A stretch of 64,000 nucleotides of DNA, taken from contig JAJEKV010000014.1 of assembly GCA_021234155.1 (NCBI GenBank), positions 20,787,513 through 20,851,512 on the forward strand, read 5' to 3'. The position numbers and the translations under genes are program-made. This DNA is from Isoetes taiwanensis (Eukaryota; Streptophyta; Lycopodiopsida; Isoetales; Isoetaceae). Below are positions 1 to 14,130 of this stretch, piece after piece (the stretch's first letter is position 1; the number at the start of each line of letters is the position of its first letter). The notes under the pieces are model-generated. The model did no database searches. It saw nothing but the letters and a program-made list of their open reading frames with translations, and was not told where the DNA came from.

Positions 1-479
1 ACTCGATAAAATACACCGTGCATAAACATTGATATGAACCAGGTCCAGATGTGTGAAGTCACATAATTCGTGACCATATATAGTCATCAATACTTGACAT
101 CAATGTCACTATCTTGTTTGATGATTCATAGTATCTTACTAACAACACAAAACAGATTGTTTCAATTCTCATTCACATCCTCGTGAGCTTGAACTCTGTC
201 GTGAGAGATTCCAAAATACATTGCAAGTGCGGTTCTTTAGGTCCTCACGATTCAAAGATTGAGAAGGTACATCGATGTGGAAAGGTAGCCAATCTTGCGC
301 ATTATCAATTTCTACTATTTCTACTCGCTTTCTTCCCTCGGTCCATTTCTTTACTTCTATCCGCAATTCCACAAGCAAGTATTTAATAACTTACAGAAAA
401 CATCACTTCAAGGTCAAAGAAAATGCAATATCAACATCTTCAATCATGCATGTAAAGCTTATGTTGCACCTTCAATATA

Positions 480-840
480 TTCTGAGGTGTGCTTGACAAA
501 TTGTCACTTACAAAAATTTAGCAAGAAGCAGCTATTACACTTGGCCCGCATACACAAAACATTCGGAAGAAAAATGGGCTTGAAACTAAATAGCAATCTG
601 CAGGAAGCAGAAACAAGAGAAACCAAATGACAAACTTGGGATGTTGTTGAATAGCAAAAAGGCTCATCTGACTTAGCAAGCCTGTTTACCCATCTAGGAA
701 TAGATTTACCAATAAGTCTCATGCACACATCACTACTAAAATGGACTCCCTACACTCAGCGGCATTCAGGTCAGTTGTGCCTATCTAAAGGGTTTTCCTG
801 TAGATAAAACCCAGACAATTGCGTGGTTCTACCTCAAACA
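480..840 (-). pseudogene. DeSI-like (PPPDE) gene, 3' part, copy 1
   Basis: Counterpart of 26640-27022. On the minus strand it keeps the conserved block CMRLIGKSIPRWVNRLA (within 504-728), the C-terminal signature of plant DeSI-like PPPDE thiol isopeptidases. The part next to the retrotransposon (about 770-840) matches the exon segment interrupted by the insertion. The C-terminal piece is more corrupted than in copy 2 (the segment near 500-545 differs at CAG/CTG positions). It is not expressible as it stands; see the copy 2 entry for the gene structure. Confidence 0.6.
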
Positions 841-1126
841 TGTTATGCCTAAATATTTTCTTGCACCATTGTTTGAAATTTGCATGCATGCTAATGTTGG
901 CATAATAGAAGGTTCTATGGTAGTTGTGTCAGAGGCGTGTTAGGGTCCATGTATTCTCTAGCCTAAGTAAATGGTGCACCTTAATAGATCTTGGCTGGTA
1001 TGAAACGGGATCCGCGGTAGGTTAGTAAGCATGGTCACAACTTTGCTTGTTGCATGGAGCCGTGTGATAGTTAGCTTTGAATGGCTAAAACGCCATTGGG
1101 CATTTGAGGGTTAAATGACCCATAAG

Positions 1127-4100
1127 GAAGGAAGGAAGGAAGGAAGGAAGTTTATTTTAACGTCCACGGAGGCCAGAGGCCTATGAGACGGTACATGCAG
1201 AGAACAGGCAAAGAAGCCAAAAACCCCAACACCAAAACAAACAATGTAATCAGACAAGAGAACCCTACTAGGGATGAAAAAACCCCCACTTGGGAGGAAA
1301 AACCCTAACAAGAGGCTCTCAAATACCATGCCCCCGAAGAGCAAGTCGGGCCGAATCTGCCCGAGGATGTAAGCTCGGTCCGCGCTACCATAGGTGATCA
1401 CGAGCAATCATGTAGTGTGTCGAAAGATCTAAGATCGGTGCACCGCTCGGACTGGGGCATATACCGCCTTCTTTGGAGGGCATGGTACTCATCCTCTATC
1501 ACGTGCATCTCACAACACCGACATATCCTCTCCTCCCAGGGGATCCCGTGCCGCCATTCACCCCCAACACTGTTTCAATTACGAGGTAATGGGAACCCGG
1601 CCCTTATGGCAGCAATAACTCTCAGTTTCTTCAGAGATGTGTGCTTTGGCACCGATGGGGTCCATGCTCAAGGCGGGATTAACTGGGCGATGATAGTGCT
1701 CGTTGTCTTGGGCTTTGCAAGAGTAGAGGCATCCGCAGTGGTGGCAAAGATAGCCCGCAGATCCAATTGCCCATTCTATCGGGAAACCGCGCGATTGCCA
1801 CCATCCGCTGGTAATCCATAGACCACCTCCTAAACCATCCCTTACAAAGGCTCGTGATACCCTCTTCGGCCCGGTGGGGCCCCGTTAACAAAGACGCAAG
1901 CATGTGGGGGCAAGCGATGCTCATCCATCCCATCCACCTTATGGAAGCAAGTAAGATGCCTCTGATAATAGCGAATCGGGGTCAGAAAGGCCGTAACCCG
2001 CCTCATACAACAAAATCGATACAGTGACGGTGTCCTTCACTCCAAGCTATATGTCAAGAAAGCTTTCAGCACCCTTTCCAACCTATCCCCGTGTTTTTGC
2101 TAATCTGCTGGGCCCCAAACCTCCACCCCATATAGCAAAGACCGGCACGATCAAAGCCCTAAAGAGGTGTGCTCTCCTGCCCAATCCACAGAGATCTATC
2201 CGGCAACACGCGTTTGCATCAAGATATAAAGCCTTCCAGCCGCGACCGCTCTCCTCTCACACACTCATCCCACAAAGATGTTAGTAGTGAAATCAATTCC
2301 CGTGATACTTGAAGCTCGCACCATCTCCACTTCCCCGGTCCCTGTAATATAACTCCGGGATAGGATGTTGCGAGGATGAGGATCGTGAGAAGCTTAGTTT
2401 TGTGCAAGTTCACTTTGTCATTCCGTTGCCCCACAGAACCCACCGAGGGCATCCAAATGCCGGGCCGTGACCGCTTGGTATGGGCTAGCAAAGCTACATC
2501 ATCCGAGATATAGTAACCGGCTCACAGAGGTCGCCGCAGAGATAATTGCACCCGGCCCCCATGGTGTTTGAGATCCACGCCTCCAAGCTATCAATGTACA
2601 ACCCAAAAAGTTGCTTGGAGACATAACGCTCCGCTAACTCCCCATAGTGCTAGCTACCGTCGATCTTCATAAGGCAAAGATAAATCCCATCATAAAGGCG
2701 GGTGGCACCCCTATCTGCACCTCCCTGTGGAACTCGCCAATTCTTGCAACCTCTGCCCAAAGATGTCTCCGGGGACGGTGATCATATCTTGATCTAAAAA
2801 TCTACAAAGTAGCAATACAAGTCTGTCGCCAAGATTCCGCTTGCCTCCATCAATACTCTCAAAGTGAAGATATGGTGATGCGTGGGAGTGAGTCACGAAA
2901 AGCACACCCGCCCAATTGCCCGCACCCCCGCCTCCTCGCCCACTTAGTAAGTTTCTTCTCCACCACCACCGCCAGATGGCTTTGCAAACAGCGAGCTTAC
3001 CATAATCATCCCAGAATTCGCCGCTCATCCGTATTACGGTTTATGCCGCAGGAACAACCTTACTAACCATCCACTCCCCGAGGGAGCCCCTCGCCGAGCT
3101 TGGTTAATGATCACCGCGGGGGGCCCTACCACGATGGGCCACCCATTGTAACAAATGGGCTTACAAGCACTCCACCAAATCCTTTGCCTTGCCATTAAGC
3201 GGATGCCTCGAGACCTCGGCGGATAATATCCTCCGTAGGCCGCAAAGACCTCTCCTACGATCCGGGACCACGCATTAGCTCACGGGGTCATATAAGTCCC
3301 ATGGCCGGTGTGCATCCATTGCTCCACACTTACATTACCAGCCCCACCGGCGCCTCACGGTATAACACCTACGCCAAAAAGCTTTTATCATTGCCATGAG
3401 CATGTCAAACAAAGGCCCGGGTTTCGCCATGTATCTCCCCTTCTTGGCTTTTTAGAAGAGCTTATAGTCTTGCGGTGGCTCAGGTCGCGAATCGTGGATC
3501 TATGACCAAGCCTTGGGCCTCTTTAGAGCCTTGCAATCGACATCAAACCACGGGTTCTCGGAAAATGCGCTGTTCCCTCCTTGAGGGTCCTTCACCGCAG
3601 CTGAAGCCCCAAAGAAAGCGGCGCCTTCACCAGCCATGCACACTGCCTTGTAGTGTGTAGGCTTATCAAACCCCCGTGAACTCCGCACCAACACGCATTC
3701 ATATTGTTCCTACGCCGATAGCGTGGGATATATGGTAACCCTCCACGCCCCTTTATGTGTCTCCACTATTGAATGCTCCTAATTCGGGCCGCGGACATAA
3801 AGCGGTAGTGATCTCGACAAAGCCTCCTCATCCCATTGGTTGTGCCAATGGAGAAGTGTGTAACCATGTCAAGGCGTCGCTACGAGCGAAGGTAATCCAA
3901 CGGTGGCTCCCCATCCCCGCCTATCACTCCCAGTAAGTAACACCCCCTCGAGTGTGGCCATCGATGCATACCATTACAAATTACCATGTCAAAAACTCGG
4001 CAGAATTGGACCACCGTCGCCAAATGGTCTAGCCACCATATCCGGGAGTGCCGTGTATGCCGAAAGCAATTGCGCTTGCCAAAGCGGATCTCGCATTAAG

Positions 4101-6040
4101 GCCACCTTTGAAGGTCACCGACCGAATGCGCCGTACGAGCATTGAAGTCTCCTAGCAAAACACCTGTCCTCGCCAGGTATAGCGGTCTATATCATCAAGG
4201 AGTTCCCTATACAGATCCGACATCAGGTTCTGCATCATGTACCGTAGAACTTAGAGCTCGTGCATGGGGAATGTAGCACTAGCAAGAAACAATGGGACAT
4301 GACCGGGCTTTAATACCATTACCCACATGTAGCGGTTAAATGCATCAGACTTCTGCGGTGATCTTGCATGCTAAGGCGTCCCTAAAGTAGCAAGCCACTC
4401 CACGTGCCCACCCCTGCCATGGCGCTCATTAGCAAGTGAGAAATGCCGATATGCGAATGTCCGGCACCCGATGCCCTTCATACTCCCATGTCTCTGCGGG
4501 AAGACGATATCCATGTCTCGCCGCGATCCCATTCAAGCCACTGCCCGCTTCTGCCACGGAAGCCCCTGCAATTCCGTGAAACAATGCTAAGACACTTTCC
4601 CTAAGGCCTACCGCATTTTGTGGACCCATCCGAAAGTGCGAGACTAGCGTGGTTGGACTAACTTTCGAGACGCTTTCGGGATCACGATGGATGTGCCGGG
4701 TTGTGGAAGGCCTCAATCCGCCCTCTCCCTGGCTCCGGCCTCGGCCCCTGGATGCCCCCTCGACCTTGCGACACCCATTTGTTCGTGGGAATCTTTGCCT
4801 CCGCCCAATTGTCCGACGAGGAGGCAATATATACCTTCATCTTGCCATTAACCAAACCGGCAGCCCCTCGGCTTTGTCGGTCTCTCTTATCTTGACCAAC
4901 TCTTGGCTTCTCCCTGTTGTTGCAGTGGGGTGAGATCCAGATCCGGCCATACGGACTTTCGTTTAATCGAAAGGTGCAACAACAAAGATTTTGCCTCCAA
5001 ATCCAAAAGCAAACTTAACTAGCCGAGGTCTCATGCTCGGTCCTCCGACCCCATTGGACTCTTGATAACCAAATACCGTAATTGGAGCTTTGCAAGTACC
5101 GTGGTGGTAAGCTTACCCGGCAAATCCTCACCTTGCTCCTCCGCAATCCCCGCACAATAAGGTTGAGGGGCGGCGCTACCGGATGTCTTGCTCCTCACGG
5201 CACCCTCCGATTCCCCGAGCCACCTCGGCCTCGGGTATGGGGGGGGGGGTGTGACGAACGTGGTGCACTCGGACTGATTGCACCTCCATTCGGAGGTCCG
5301 CATCTTGCTGTAAGTGGGCCATATGGTTCTCTATATGTGAGCATCTTCCCGACATGTCATGCCATGCACTACGCTTTGCTTCCTCAAATGAATTGGAGCC
5401 TGCCGCACCGCTTCCACATCCTTCTCTTAGCATCTATCCGACCAGCCATGCTTGTGACTTGTACAACTGGCCGGCAACCTTTCATGTCAGCCTGCTTGCC
5501 CATGTCTTCCATCCACGCTGGTGGACCTTATCAAAGGTGCCCCATCTCCTGACTAGGCTGGCGTTGTTGCTTGTATCTCCCCTCTTATCTGGTCATTATC
5601 CTTTTGGGCCCCCCATCAGTAATCCCAGGCGATCTAACTTCCACAAGGAAATTCGCTCCTTCTGGAGAAGCCGCTTGAGCCGCCCACTCGGCAGCTTGGT
5701 CCCGGATGCCTCCAAGCTTATCGGCTTAGCACGGAGGAAATCGGCCTGTTCTGTATAACCCCGATTGTTTCAAATTGTGATACCTGCTCTGACATGGGGA
5801 CGCAGGTATCCAAATTGCGGCTCTTTTTTCTTCAACGCGATGCATGCTGGCCGTGGGTTGCCATAGAGGGCTGGACTGTCAGGTGTATTCCGGTGACTAA
5901 AACAGAGGAAAAACCATACAAATCATATACCGACGGAAAGCTCGTTCGATAAGCTTTCCAACGAGCCCAAGAACACCTGAATCGGCAACCGGAATCCCGA
6001 GTTATGAGCAAAAGAACAGGGCTGAAACCCTAAGCGCCGA
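1127..6040 (-). mobile_element. LINE nested in the 5' LTR, copy 1
   Basis: Same element as 27309-32283, coding on the minus strand. The plus strand opens with a GGAA/GAAG microsatellite, which is the 3' tail of the LINE, and resumes LTR sequence at about 6041. Recognisable minus-strand pieces include the endonuclease region (4429-4827) and reverse-transcriptase fragments, but the frames are shattered and the catalytic YADD seen in copy 2 is corrupted here (around 2500). I use copy 2 as the reference for domain content. Confidence 0.8.
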
Positions 6041-7530
6041 GTTAGAAGCCATATGTGGCAATGGTTTTAAAGGCCATTGTTCATAAGGTTTATAAATGGT
6101 TTAAAACCATTGGGGTCAAAAGGTGAGCACCTAATAATGGGTGGTGCCACCCACGGCCGTGCCGTTATACCCATGAGCTCGGGTTGAGGAAAATGGAGGT
6201 CTCCACGAACGGGTGCGGGGTCAAACCGCTGCCGTTACGATGCCACGTGGCTTTGCCACGGTGGCAGGAGATTAAATCAAGAGCAGGCGGACGGCGGAGG
6301 ACAAATGGAGAAGGGAGAGCAGGCCGGATTTGGGGTTGCAACCAAATAACAAACCGAAGGCTGGAGGCTAAGAATGGGGCTACAGAGAGAATCTAAACTA
6401 AGCAAGAAGGAGTGGAAGGAGTTAACTAATTGCGTAAAGCAAGAGCAATCAGAAGGAGGTATTGGTACCGCCGACTATGTTGCAAAGAAGAAGCTTATTC
6501 TGGTGAGTCTTGTGCCGATTAACCGCATGCCCTCCCGGGCGATCCATCAGAATGAATATGGAGATAAGGACTACCGGAATTGTTGTGCTTCATGGGAAGA
6601 GTGTAGGTTTGTGGATGGAACCGGAATCACTCTAAAACCAATACCCCCGTGTTGTTGACTCACTTCTCTGGAAGCTCAGAGGTGTAAGCCGATAAGCCCG
6701 GGGTGTCTTATCCAGTCTTGGTGGACAGCAGGTTGCAGTAGCAACCAGAGGATGCTGCCCTTGGCCTCTTTATTCTAATCTCTTCTCCTCTGTATTGTAA
6801 CAGGTGTAGGCCTGTTCCCTTGAGAGACCTCTTATTGCTAGTGAGATGGATGCTTAGTGCTGGTATGGGATGGTACTAAGTAGATGTCAACAGTCTGGTA
6901 CTATAAGAGTGTCTCGTTACACTCTGCACATACGATTTATGATCGTGAGCTTTTATGAGCATCCTTGCAGAGTAGATAAACACTGAGTGTTTATCATATG
7001 GGAGTTTTTATGCATAGCATGTATGTGGATGAGCAAGGCTTATCTTGATAAGAACCATTGGCGTTGGTGAGGCGAAGCTCTTCACTGGTATGGGACGGTG
7101 ATGGGTGGAACCAACAGTCTAACAGCCTAGGGTCTTATGTTGCTTGCTGTTTCTCCCTTAATGGATCCACCAAATGGGGTTCTAGACGACGTCTTGCCTA
7201 GATATAGGGGAGTGTCCGCTTGGCGCACACTATGGTGCGGTGTGGTGGATTCCATATGTGTTCTTGCAGTCCGGTCGGGCCGTTGTTTCATGTTGACACT
7301 ACCGATAACTTTCTATGTATGCTACTAACACGCAGTAAGCTTGTGCGCCGCTTGATGCATCGGGCGGGCATAATGCAGGTCTATAGTTATCTTTGTGTCA
7401 TCTTGTTATCTCAGATACGCGGCTTTATGTATATAGCCTCGTGGGAGGCAAGATTTGTTCTCGGTGGTACTCCCCGATGGTTTGATGTGAATACAAATCA
7501 AATTTTGGTACCAAATTTGCCCAGAATAGC

Positions 7531-7542
7531 GGTATCAGAGCC
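7531..7542 (+). promoter_or_regulatory. Primer-binding site (initiator tRNA-Met type)
   Basis: GGTATCAGAGCC lies just inside the 5' LTR, about 25 bases before the gag start codon. It matches the usual plant retrotransposon primer-binding site complementary to the 3' end of initiator tRNA-Met. The same site in copy 2 reads ggtatcgagcc, with the CAG shortened to CG. Confidence 0.7.
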
Positions 7543-7568
7543 TTTGCTGCGGCTTGGACCTTAGCCAG

Positions 7569-10500
7569 ATGGAGCACGCCAGACTAGTGCGCCCACATGC
7601 TGTAGAAAGGTGAACAAATTCTCCTATGGAGGAGGAACCTGATGCAACGAGGGCTAGCCGCCGCTAAGCACGTGAAACCCAAGAACCCGAGACCATGCGC
7701 ATAAAGCGGGGTGAGGACTTGCCGGTGTGCAGCAGCCTCAAGGCCAGATTGACACCGTGACCGCCATGAGAACTGTGATTGGAGACCCTTTGCCGTAAGC
7801 ACGGATGGCCTAGGAAGTCTCATGGAGAAAGGGAAGTCTCCTAGCTTTGGTGGTGGTGGACCCGATGTACTGTGCTAGTGCTGCCGGATACCTACCAAGA
7901 GTTTCGTGATTGAGCAAAGAGGACATCCGTAGCCTCGAAAGCACAAAGATCCCTGATTGGGATGGAAGGGCATCACGAGGAGGCGATGGCTTGATTGACA
8001 AGCTTGAGACCTTTTGAGGCTACTAACAAAGGTGATAAGGCTGGTTGTTTATTTGCCAGAGCGCGCTGAAATCGGACGCCTATAGTTGGTGGAATGGCCC
8101 TACCATGAAAAAAGGAGGTGAATATTCGGGTCCGATTTCTCAGAAATACTTTATTGGGGAGTATGTCCTCAAAGATGATGCTCGTGATGCTTTTGAGAAG
8201 TCGGTACTATAACTGCATGGTGTTCTTAGTGCTTATATCAATAAGGCACGGGTTATATCCATGTGGTTGGAAACTTGTCCGAGGCTCCGGCAGTTGATTT
8301 CTTTCTAGGTGGCCTATCCAAAGGAAACTGCTCAAGAAGGCATAACTGGATTGAAACCCGAGGATTTTGAGAGGGCAACGATGTTGGCTCGCCGCCTTGG
8401 GGAAGAGGATGAGTCTTTTAAGAAGACGCCCAAGTTCTCAAAGAAGAAAACAGTTTTTCAAGAAGAAAAAAGTCCGAAGTCCGAAAACCCCTAAGTCTAA
8501 GTGCCCGCAGTGGAGAGTCCAAGAAGCCAAGACGACTCTAAGTCCGTGGTCCTGAAAAAGATATTCTCGCTATAGGTGGGGGAGCCCGTAACATTAGTCG
8601 TGGGAATGTCTCACGCAAAGAAAGTCGATAAACAAGAAAGCAAACGACCCAAAAGGTCAAGAAGAATTGAATCTAAGACGGTTCAAAATGAATGCCATGG
8701 AAGAGCTGCAGGTGTTTGATAAGCCCGCAAGTAAAGGACATCATGGATATGTTTGCCGGACGGGTGATTAGATTCTTGGGCAGAATCATGGGCACAAACG
8801 TTGTTGTGTTATTGGATTGTGGCTCTTGACATGTTTGTATCTTCTAAGTTGGTGGAAGAACCGCACTCACCGGTGTGAAGACTAATAAGTACACAAGGTA
8901 GATGGGCCTTTTTATGAATGATTCTCGTGTGGAGGATCGAAAGCTATTGGGGTGCCCTTGTGTATTCAAGGTTACCAGAAAAGCTTGATTTTGACCTCTT
9001 GGATGTTGGCCTTATGATGTGGTGTTGGGGATAACATGGTTGCAGCTGGTTAAGCCTATCGCAATTGATTGAATACTCACCAGGGTGACGCGAAAGCATG
9101 ATGGACGGAGATCTATCTTCGTGGGAGTCCTTTGACAAAGGAGCTTCCAAGATCGTGTCGCCGCTCAGTCAAGAAACCGGCACGTAAATCTTCCAATCAA
9201 TGTTTTCTTCTATTTATTGATGAATGTTATCCCCGCTTTTGAGTGCTATCATATGAGTGAGGCCGCTAGTGAGGTCATTGAGAATTCAAAAGGCCAAAAG
9301 AGTTGCGGGATCACGTTATTTGAATTTCAGGTGATGTGTTCCCGAGAACCGCCTCAAGGTCTTCCGCCTAGAGAGATTGAAATGAGATTGATTTAGAGCC
9401 CGGATCCAAACCTCGTGTTTACGTTTATAGATTGTCCATATTGGAACAAGAGGAGGTAAAGAAGGTGTTCATGAGCTGTTAGCAAGGGTTTGTAAGACCT
9501 AGCAAATCCTTATGGTGCTCCCGTGCCATTCTAGTCAAGAAAAGGATGGGTCAATGCGGATGTGCATTGATTATCGCGGCCTTAAATAAGATCACGATCA
9601 AGAATAGGTACCCCTGCCTAGGATTGATGAGATCATGGATAGATTAACGGGGGAGCTAAATATTTTTCTAAGTTGATTTGGCGCGCAGCGGGTTATCACC
9701 AAATAGGGGGTGAAGGAGGCCGGATGTGCATAAGATCGCTTCTTTCAGACCACTTTGGTCATTTTGAATTTTTGGTGATGCCTTTTTGGACTAACGAATG
9801 CTCCGCTACTTTTTCCGTAATGATGAATGAGGTTTTTGCGGGATGTCTTGATACTTTTTGTTGAAGTATTTCTAGATGATATCCCGTTTATAGCAAAACC
9901 TTGATGAGCATTTGAATCATTTGGCGTGGCTAACTCGCTTCAGACAAAGATAAGTTGTATGCAAAAATGTCAAAGTGTGAATTTTTTGAAAGCACGTGGA
10001 ATATTTGGGCCACATTGTATCCGGCTGAAGGTAGAGCGTTGCGGATCCCAAGAAGACGAAGCAATTCCGCTTGGCATGTGCCAAAGAATGTCCCGAAGGC
10101 GAAGTTTCTGGGATTGGCCGCTTATTATCGCAGATTTGTCCGGAAGTTTGCCAGATTGCAGCCGCTTGGACCATGTTGTTGAAAACTAACGCCCAATGAC
10201 AATGGGCGGTGAAGCGCCAGCAGGCAATGGATATGTCAAGAAGGCGATTTCGTGCCTATTCTCGTTAATTCTGCATATGAGTAAACCTTATGAGGTTTAC
10301 ACGATGCATGTGGTTATGCCATTGGTGCCGTTTCTCATGCAGATGGTAGGTGGTGGCGTGATGAAAGTCGCCAACTCAATGCCGATGAGAAGAATTATTC
10401 CACCTATGAGCAGGAGTTAATCATGGTTGGCGCGCCAAAGTCTGGAAACATTATCTCCGCGAACAAGTGTGAGTCTCTGTGGTCTACACCCCATCACAAG

Positions 10501-12103
10501 CCTTTGAAATTCGCAAAGCAGCCGAGGTAAGTCCAAGGCAAGCTAGATGGTTGGACTTTCTTTTCTCAATTTCATTTTCATGTTGAACATCTTCCCGGAA
10601 AAAGAATCCTCATTAGTCGATGCTCTTTCTAGGGTTCGGGAAGTAAATGTGATGGTTCAATGTGAAATTGTTTTGGTGTCACAGAAAAGCAAGCATATGA
10701 CTTGGATGCCTATATTTTGAGTATCGAGATCTATCCAAGTTACGATGCTTGGGATATCCTAATGGACTCGCATCATAAGGACGATTTATGTTCCCTGGCT
10801 GTGGACACTTTTGAGAGCAATTGTTGAGCGAATTCCATGATGCACCTTATCTTTGGGCATGGAGGTGAATGGAAAACATATGAATCGCTCAAAGAGAATA
10901 TTTTTCGCCTAGCTTGAAGGAGGATGTGCGGGAATATGTGAAAGTCTGTGGGGAGACTTGTCACAGGTAAAAGCGGATGGGAGGCAAGACTCGTGGTTTT
11001 TTGCAACCTCCGTGCCGTGGAGGAGAGGTGGAGGAAATCTCTATGGATTTCATTGTAAAGGCCCCTGATCAGGCATCACTATACTCCGGATACTTGTCAT
11101 TGTGGATAGGTTGACGAAGTATGCACGCTTTATACCCTCGGACAAAGAATGCCGATGTATTTGACGGTGGCCAAGGCTTATATGCAAAGATGTATTCCCT
11201 ATCTTTTGATTACCCAAAAGCTATTGTGTTTATCGAGATGTGAAATTCGGGAATTTCACCCGCCAATTGTTCTTCTCGCATTAAAGTGCACTCTTCAGTT
11301 CTCTAGTGGAGATCATCCAAAAACGGATGGGCAAACTCAAAGAGTGAATCAAATTCTAGAGGATATGCCGAGATCTTATGTGGCCACTCAAGAATCCGGA
11401 TGGGAGGACTATTTTTGCCAATTGTGGGTTTGCTTACATAATGGGTTCCAACAAAGCATCAAAACCAGCGGATTTTGTTGGCTATATTTGGGAGAAATCC
11501 TGAAGGACTGTAGACGCTTTGGTTTTGATGGGCTGAAAAGCGATGCTTCGCTATAAAGTATGCTTGAAGGCATGGATGTGTCAATTTGTGTCAGCCACTA
11601 CATATGAGACGAGCCAGATCTGCAAGGGCACGTGCCAATTTGTCAAGAGCCCGACATCGAGCCGCATGAAGGTTAGATGGTGTACCTGCCGTGTGGTCTT
11701 TCCTCAAAATCTGAAAAGAAAAGCAATATTGCCATTGCTACTGGTGAAAAAACCAAAGCTCTCCCCAAGATACAGTGGTCCTTATAAGATTTTGAAGAAA
11801 TATAGTGATGTTGTTTCAAGTTGCAACTCCCAATTTAATGGACATTCATCCAGTTTCCATGTGAGCCACGGCCGGCTACAGGGAAAGCTGATAATGTTGT
11901 GCCTTCACAGAACACATGGTGGAGTTGGATAGAATCCCCCGAAAAGAATACGGGAATTCCCTAATAGTGGATCCGCTAAAGAGACCAGATGGAATTTCGT
12001 GAAGTGGAAGCATAGACTGGCTCTCGTGAGGCGACGGGAGAGTCAGGGTTTCATGACTCAATATCCCGATGTTATGGCTCAATGGTCCGGAGCCCATTCT
12101 TGA
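7569..12103 (+). pseudogene. gypsy gag-pol, copy 1 (multiply frameshifted)
   Basis: Nucleotide-level counterpart of the gag-pol frame at 33833-38428. Short open pieces retain recognisable fragments: gag (8309-8494), reverse transcriptase (9673-9864), and integrase with the DGQT region (11149-11556). There is no continuous frame. It shares with copy 2 the TGA between the reverse transcriptase and RNase H regions and the TAG after the integrase, so those two stops were present before the copies diverged. Other breaks are specific to this copy and cluster at CAG/CTG positions. Confidence 0.8.
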
Positions 12104-12128
12104 GGACAAGAATCTTGTGGGGAGTAAT

Positions 12129-13888
12129 GTTATGCCTAAATATTTTGCGAACCATTGTTTGAAATTTGGCATGCATGCTAATGTTGGCATAATAGAAGGT
12201 TCTATGGTAGTTGTGCCGTAGACGCGTGTTAGGTCGCATGTATTCTCTAGCCTAAGTAAATGGTGCACCTTAATAGATCTTCTACTAGTTTAACGGATCC
12301 GTGGCAGTTAGTAAAGGTGGTCACAACTTTTGCTTGTTGCATGGAGCCGCAGGATAGTTAGCTTTGAATGGCTAAAACGCCATTGGGCATTTGAGGGTTA
12401 AATGACCCATAAGACTATCACATTGTTATAGCCATATGTAGCAATGGTTTTAAAGGCCATTGTTCATAAGGTTTATAAATGGTTTAAAACCATTGGGGCC
12501 AAAAAGGTGAGCACCTAATAATGGGTGGAAGCACCCTACTACCGCTCGGTTACAGCCATGAGTTCGCTGAGGTTGAGGAGGTACGGAGGTCTGATTAAGT
12601 CAACCGTCAAACCGCCCGCGACACCGATGCCACGTGGCTTTGCCACGATTGGTGGAGATTAATCAAGAGCAGGCGGTTTGCGGAGGACAAATGGAGAAGG
12701 AGAGCAGCCGATTTGGGTTTGCGTAACCAAATAACAAACCGAAGGCCGGAGGCTAGAACAGCCTACAGAGAATCGAAACTAAAAGAAGGAGTTAACACCG
12801 ATGCAGCGTAGTAATCTGTAAGGAGGTATTGCACCGGGCTGGACTCACGATTCCCAAAGCTTATTCCGTAAGTCTGTGCCTTATCGGATGTCCAGCGATT
12901 CATCGTGAATGAATATGAGATAAGGACTACCGGAATTGTTGTGCTTCATGGAAGAGTGTAGGTTTGTGGATGGAACCTAATCACTCTAAAACCAATACCC
13001 CCGTTGTTGACTCCCTTCTCTCGAAGCTCAGTGGTGTCGGGATAAGCCCGGTGTCTTATCCGATCTCAGGTGAATGACCCGGTTGCAAAGAGCAACCGGG
13101 AGGATGCCGCCCTTGGCCTCTTTATTCTAATCTCTTCTCCTGCATTGTAACGAGGGTGTAGGCCTGTTCCCTTGAGAGACCTCTTATTGCTAGTGAGATG
13201 GATGCTTAGTGTACGTATGGGACGGTACTAAGTAGATGTCAACGATGCGTACTATAAGAGTGTCTCGTTACACTCTGCATTACAATGATTTATGATCGTG
13301 AGCTTTTATGAGCATCCTTAGAGTAGATAAACACGAAGTGTTTACCATATGGGAGTTTCTTTTATGCATAGCATGTATGTGGATGAGCAAGGCTTATCTT
13401 GATAAGAACCATTGGCTGGTGAGGCTAAACTCTTCTTTGGTATGGGATCTGATGGGTGGAACCAACGGTCCAACAACCCTAGGGTCTTATGTTGCTTGTC
13501 GCTTTCTCTCCCTTACACCGGATCCACCAAGTAGCTGGGGTTCTGGGACGACGTCGGCGCTAGATATGAGGGGAGGCTGGGCATGCATTAATCGTGGATT
13601 CCATATGTGTGTTCTGCAAAATTGCTAGTCGTTGCTTCCATGTTGACACTCAATGGGGATAACTTTCATGCATGCTACTAACACGCAGTAAAGCTTGTGT
13701 GTGCCGCTTGATATGGCATACGCTGTGTCTATATGGTTATCTTTGTGTCATCTTGTTATCCAGATCATTGCGGGTTTCTCTTATGTATATAGCCTCGTGG
13801 GAGGGTAAAAGATTGCATTATTGTACTGATGGTTTGATGTGAATACAAATCAAAATTTTTTTGGTACTAAAATTTTGGTTCATTAATA
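12129..13888 (+). repeat. 3' LTR, copy 1
   Basis: Starts TGTTATGCC after a purine-rich ggggagtaa and matches 38456-40234 over its length. The last bases before the aaaca flank read cattaat here instead of the cgtaaca of copy 2, so the terminal TAACA is corrupted. Confidence 0.8.
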
Positions 13889-14130
13889 AAACACGCCGCC
13901 ACTAGAAGAATAATCATGTGCACTATATCCATACTCCACTCCATGAGCTGCAGCAACACATGAGCAAATCATTTGCTGGTCTAAGATAATTAAAGGCCTA
14001 AAAACAAAATGCCGCATAAAATGCCATAATTTTGCACCAACCTTCGTAATGATAATCCTCACACCAAACCGAAGAGAAGTAACCATTGGGGGAGCCGATC
14101 ATAAGCATTAAGACATATATGAAACCTTCC
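13889..14130 (-). pseudogene. DeSI-like (PPPDE) gene, 5' part, copy 1
   Basis: Minus-strand counterpart of 40235-40480. The segment adjoining the retrotransposon encodes HGVEYGYSAHDYSSSGG in pieces (a frame in 13883-14086), matching the PPPDE fold segment. The upstream exon segment (YDLTPLNGYFYWFG in copy 2) is damaged here, with ctccccttaatgg altered near 14085. The gene is split by the gypsy insertion exactly as in copy 2. Confidence 0.55.

Larger units (their letters stand above)
841..13888 (+). mobile_element. Ty3/gypsy LTR retrotransposon, copy 1, with nested LINE
   Basis: Begins TGTTATGCC after an aaaca flank and ends just before a second aaaca (13889-13893), mirroring the element at 27023-40234. 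The order is a 5' LTR interrupted by a minus-strand LINE (1127-6040), rest of 5' LTR to about 7530, primer-binding site, gag-pol (7569-12103) and 3' LTR (12129-13888). Coding frames are broken many times, nearly always at places where copy 2 has CAG or CTG, and some homopolymer lengths also differ. The insertion is shared with copy 2 at the same site, so it predates the duplication or is the same locus assembled twice. Confidence 0.88.
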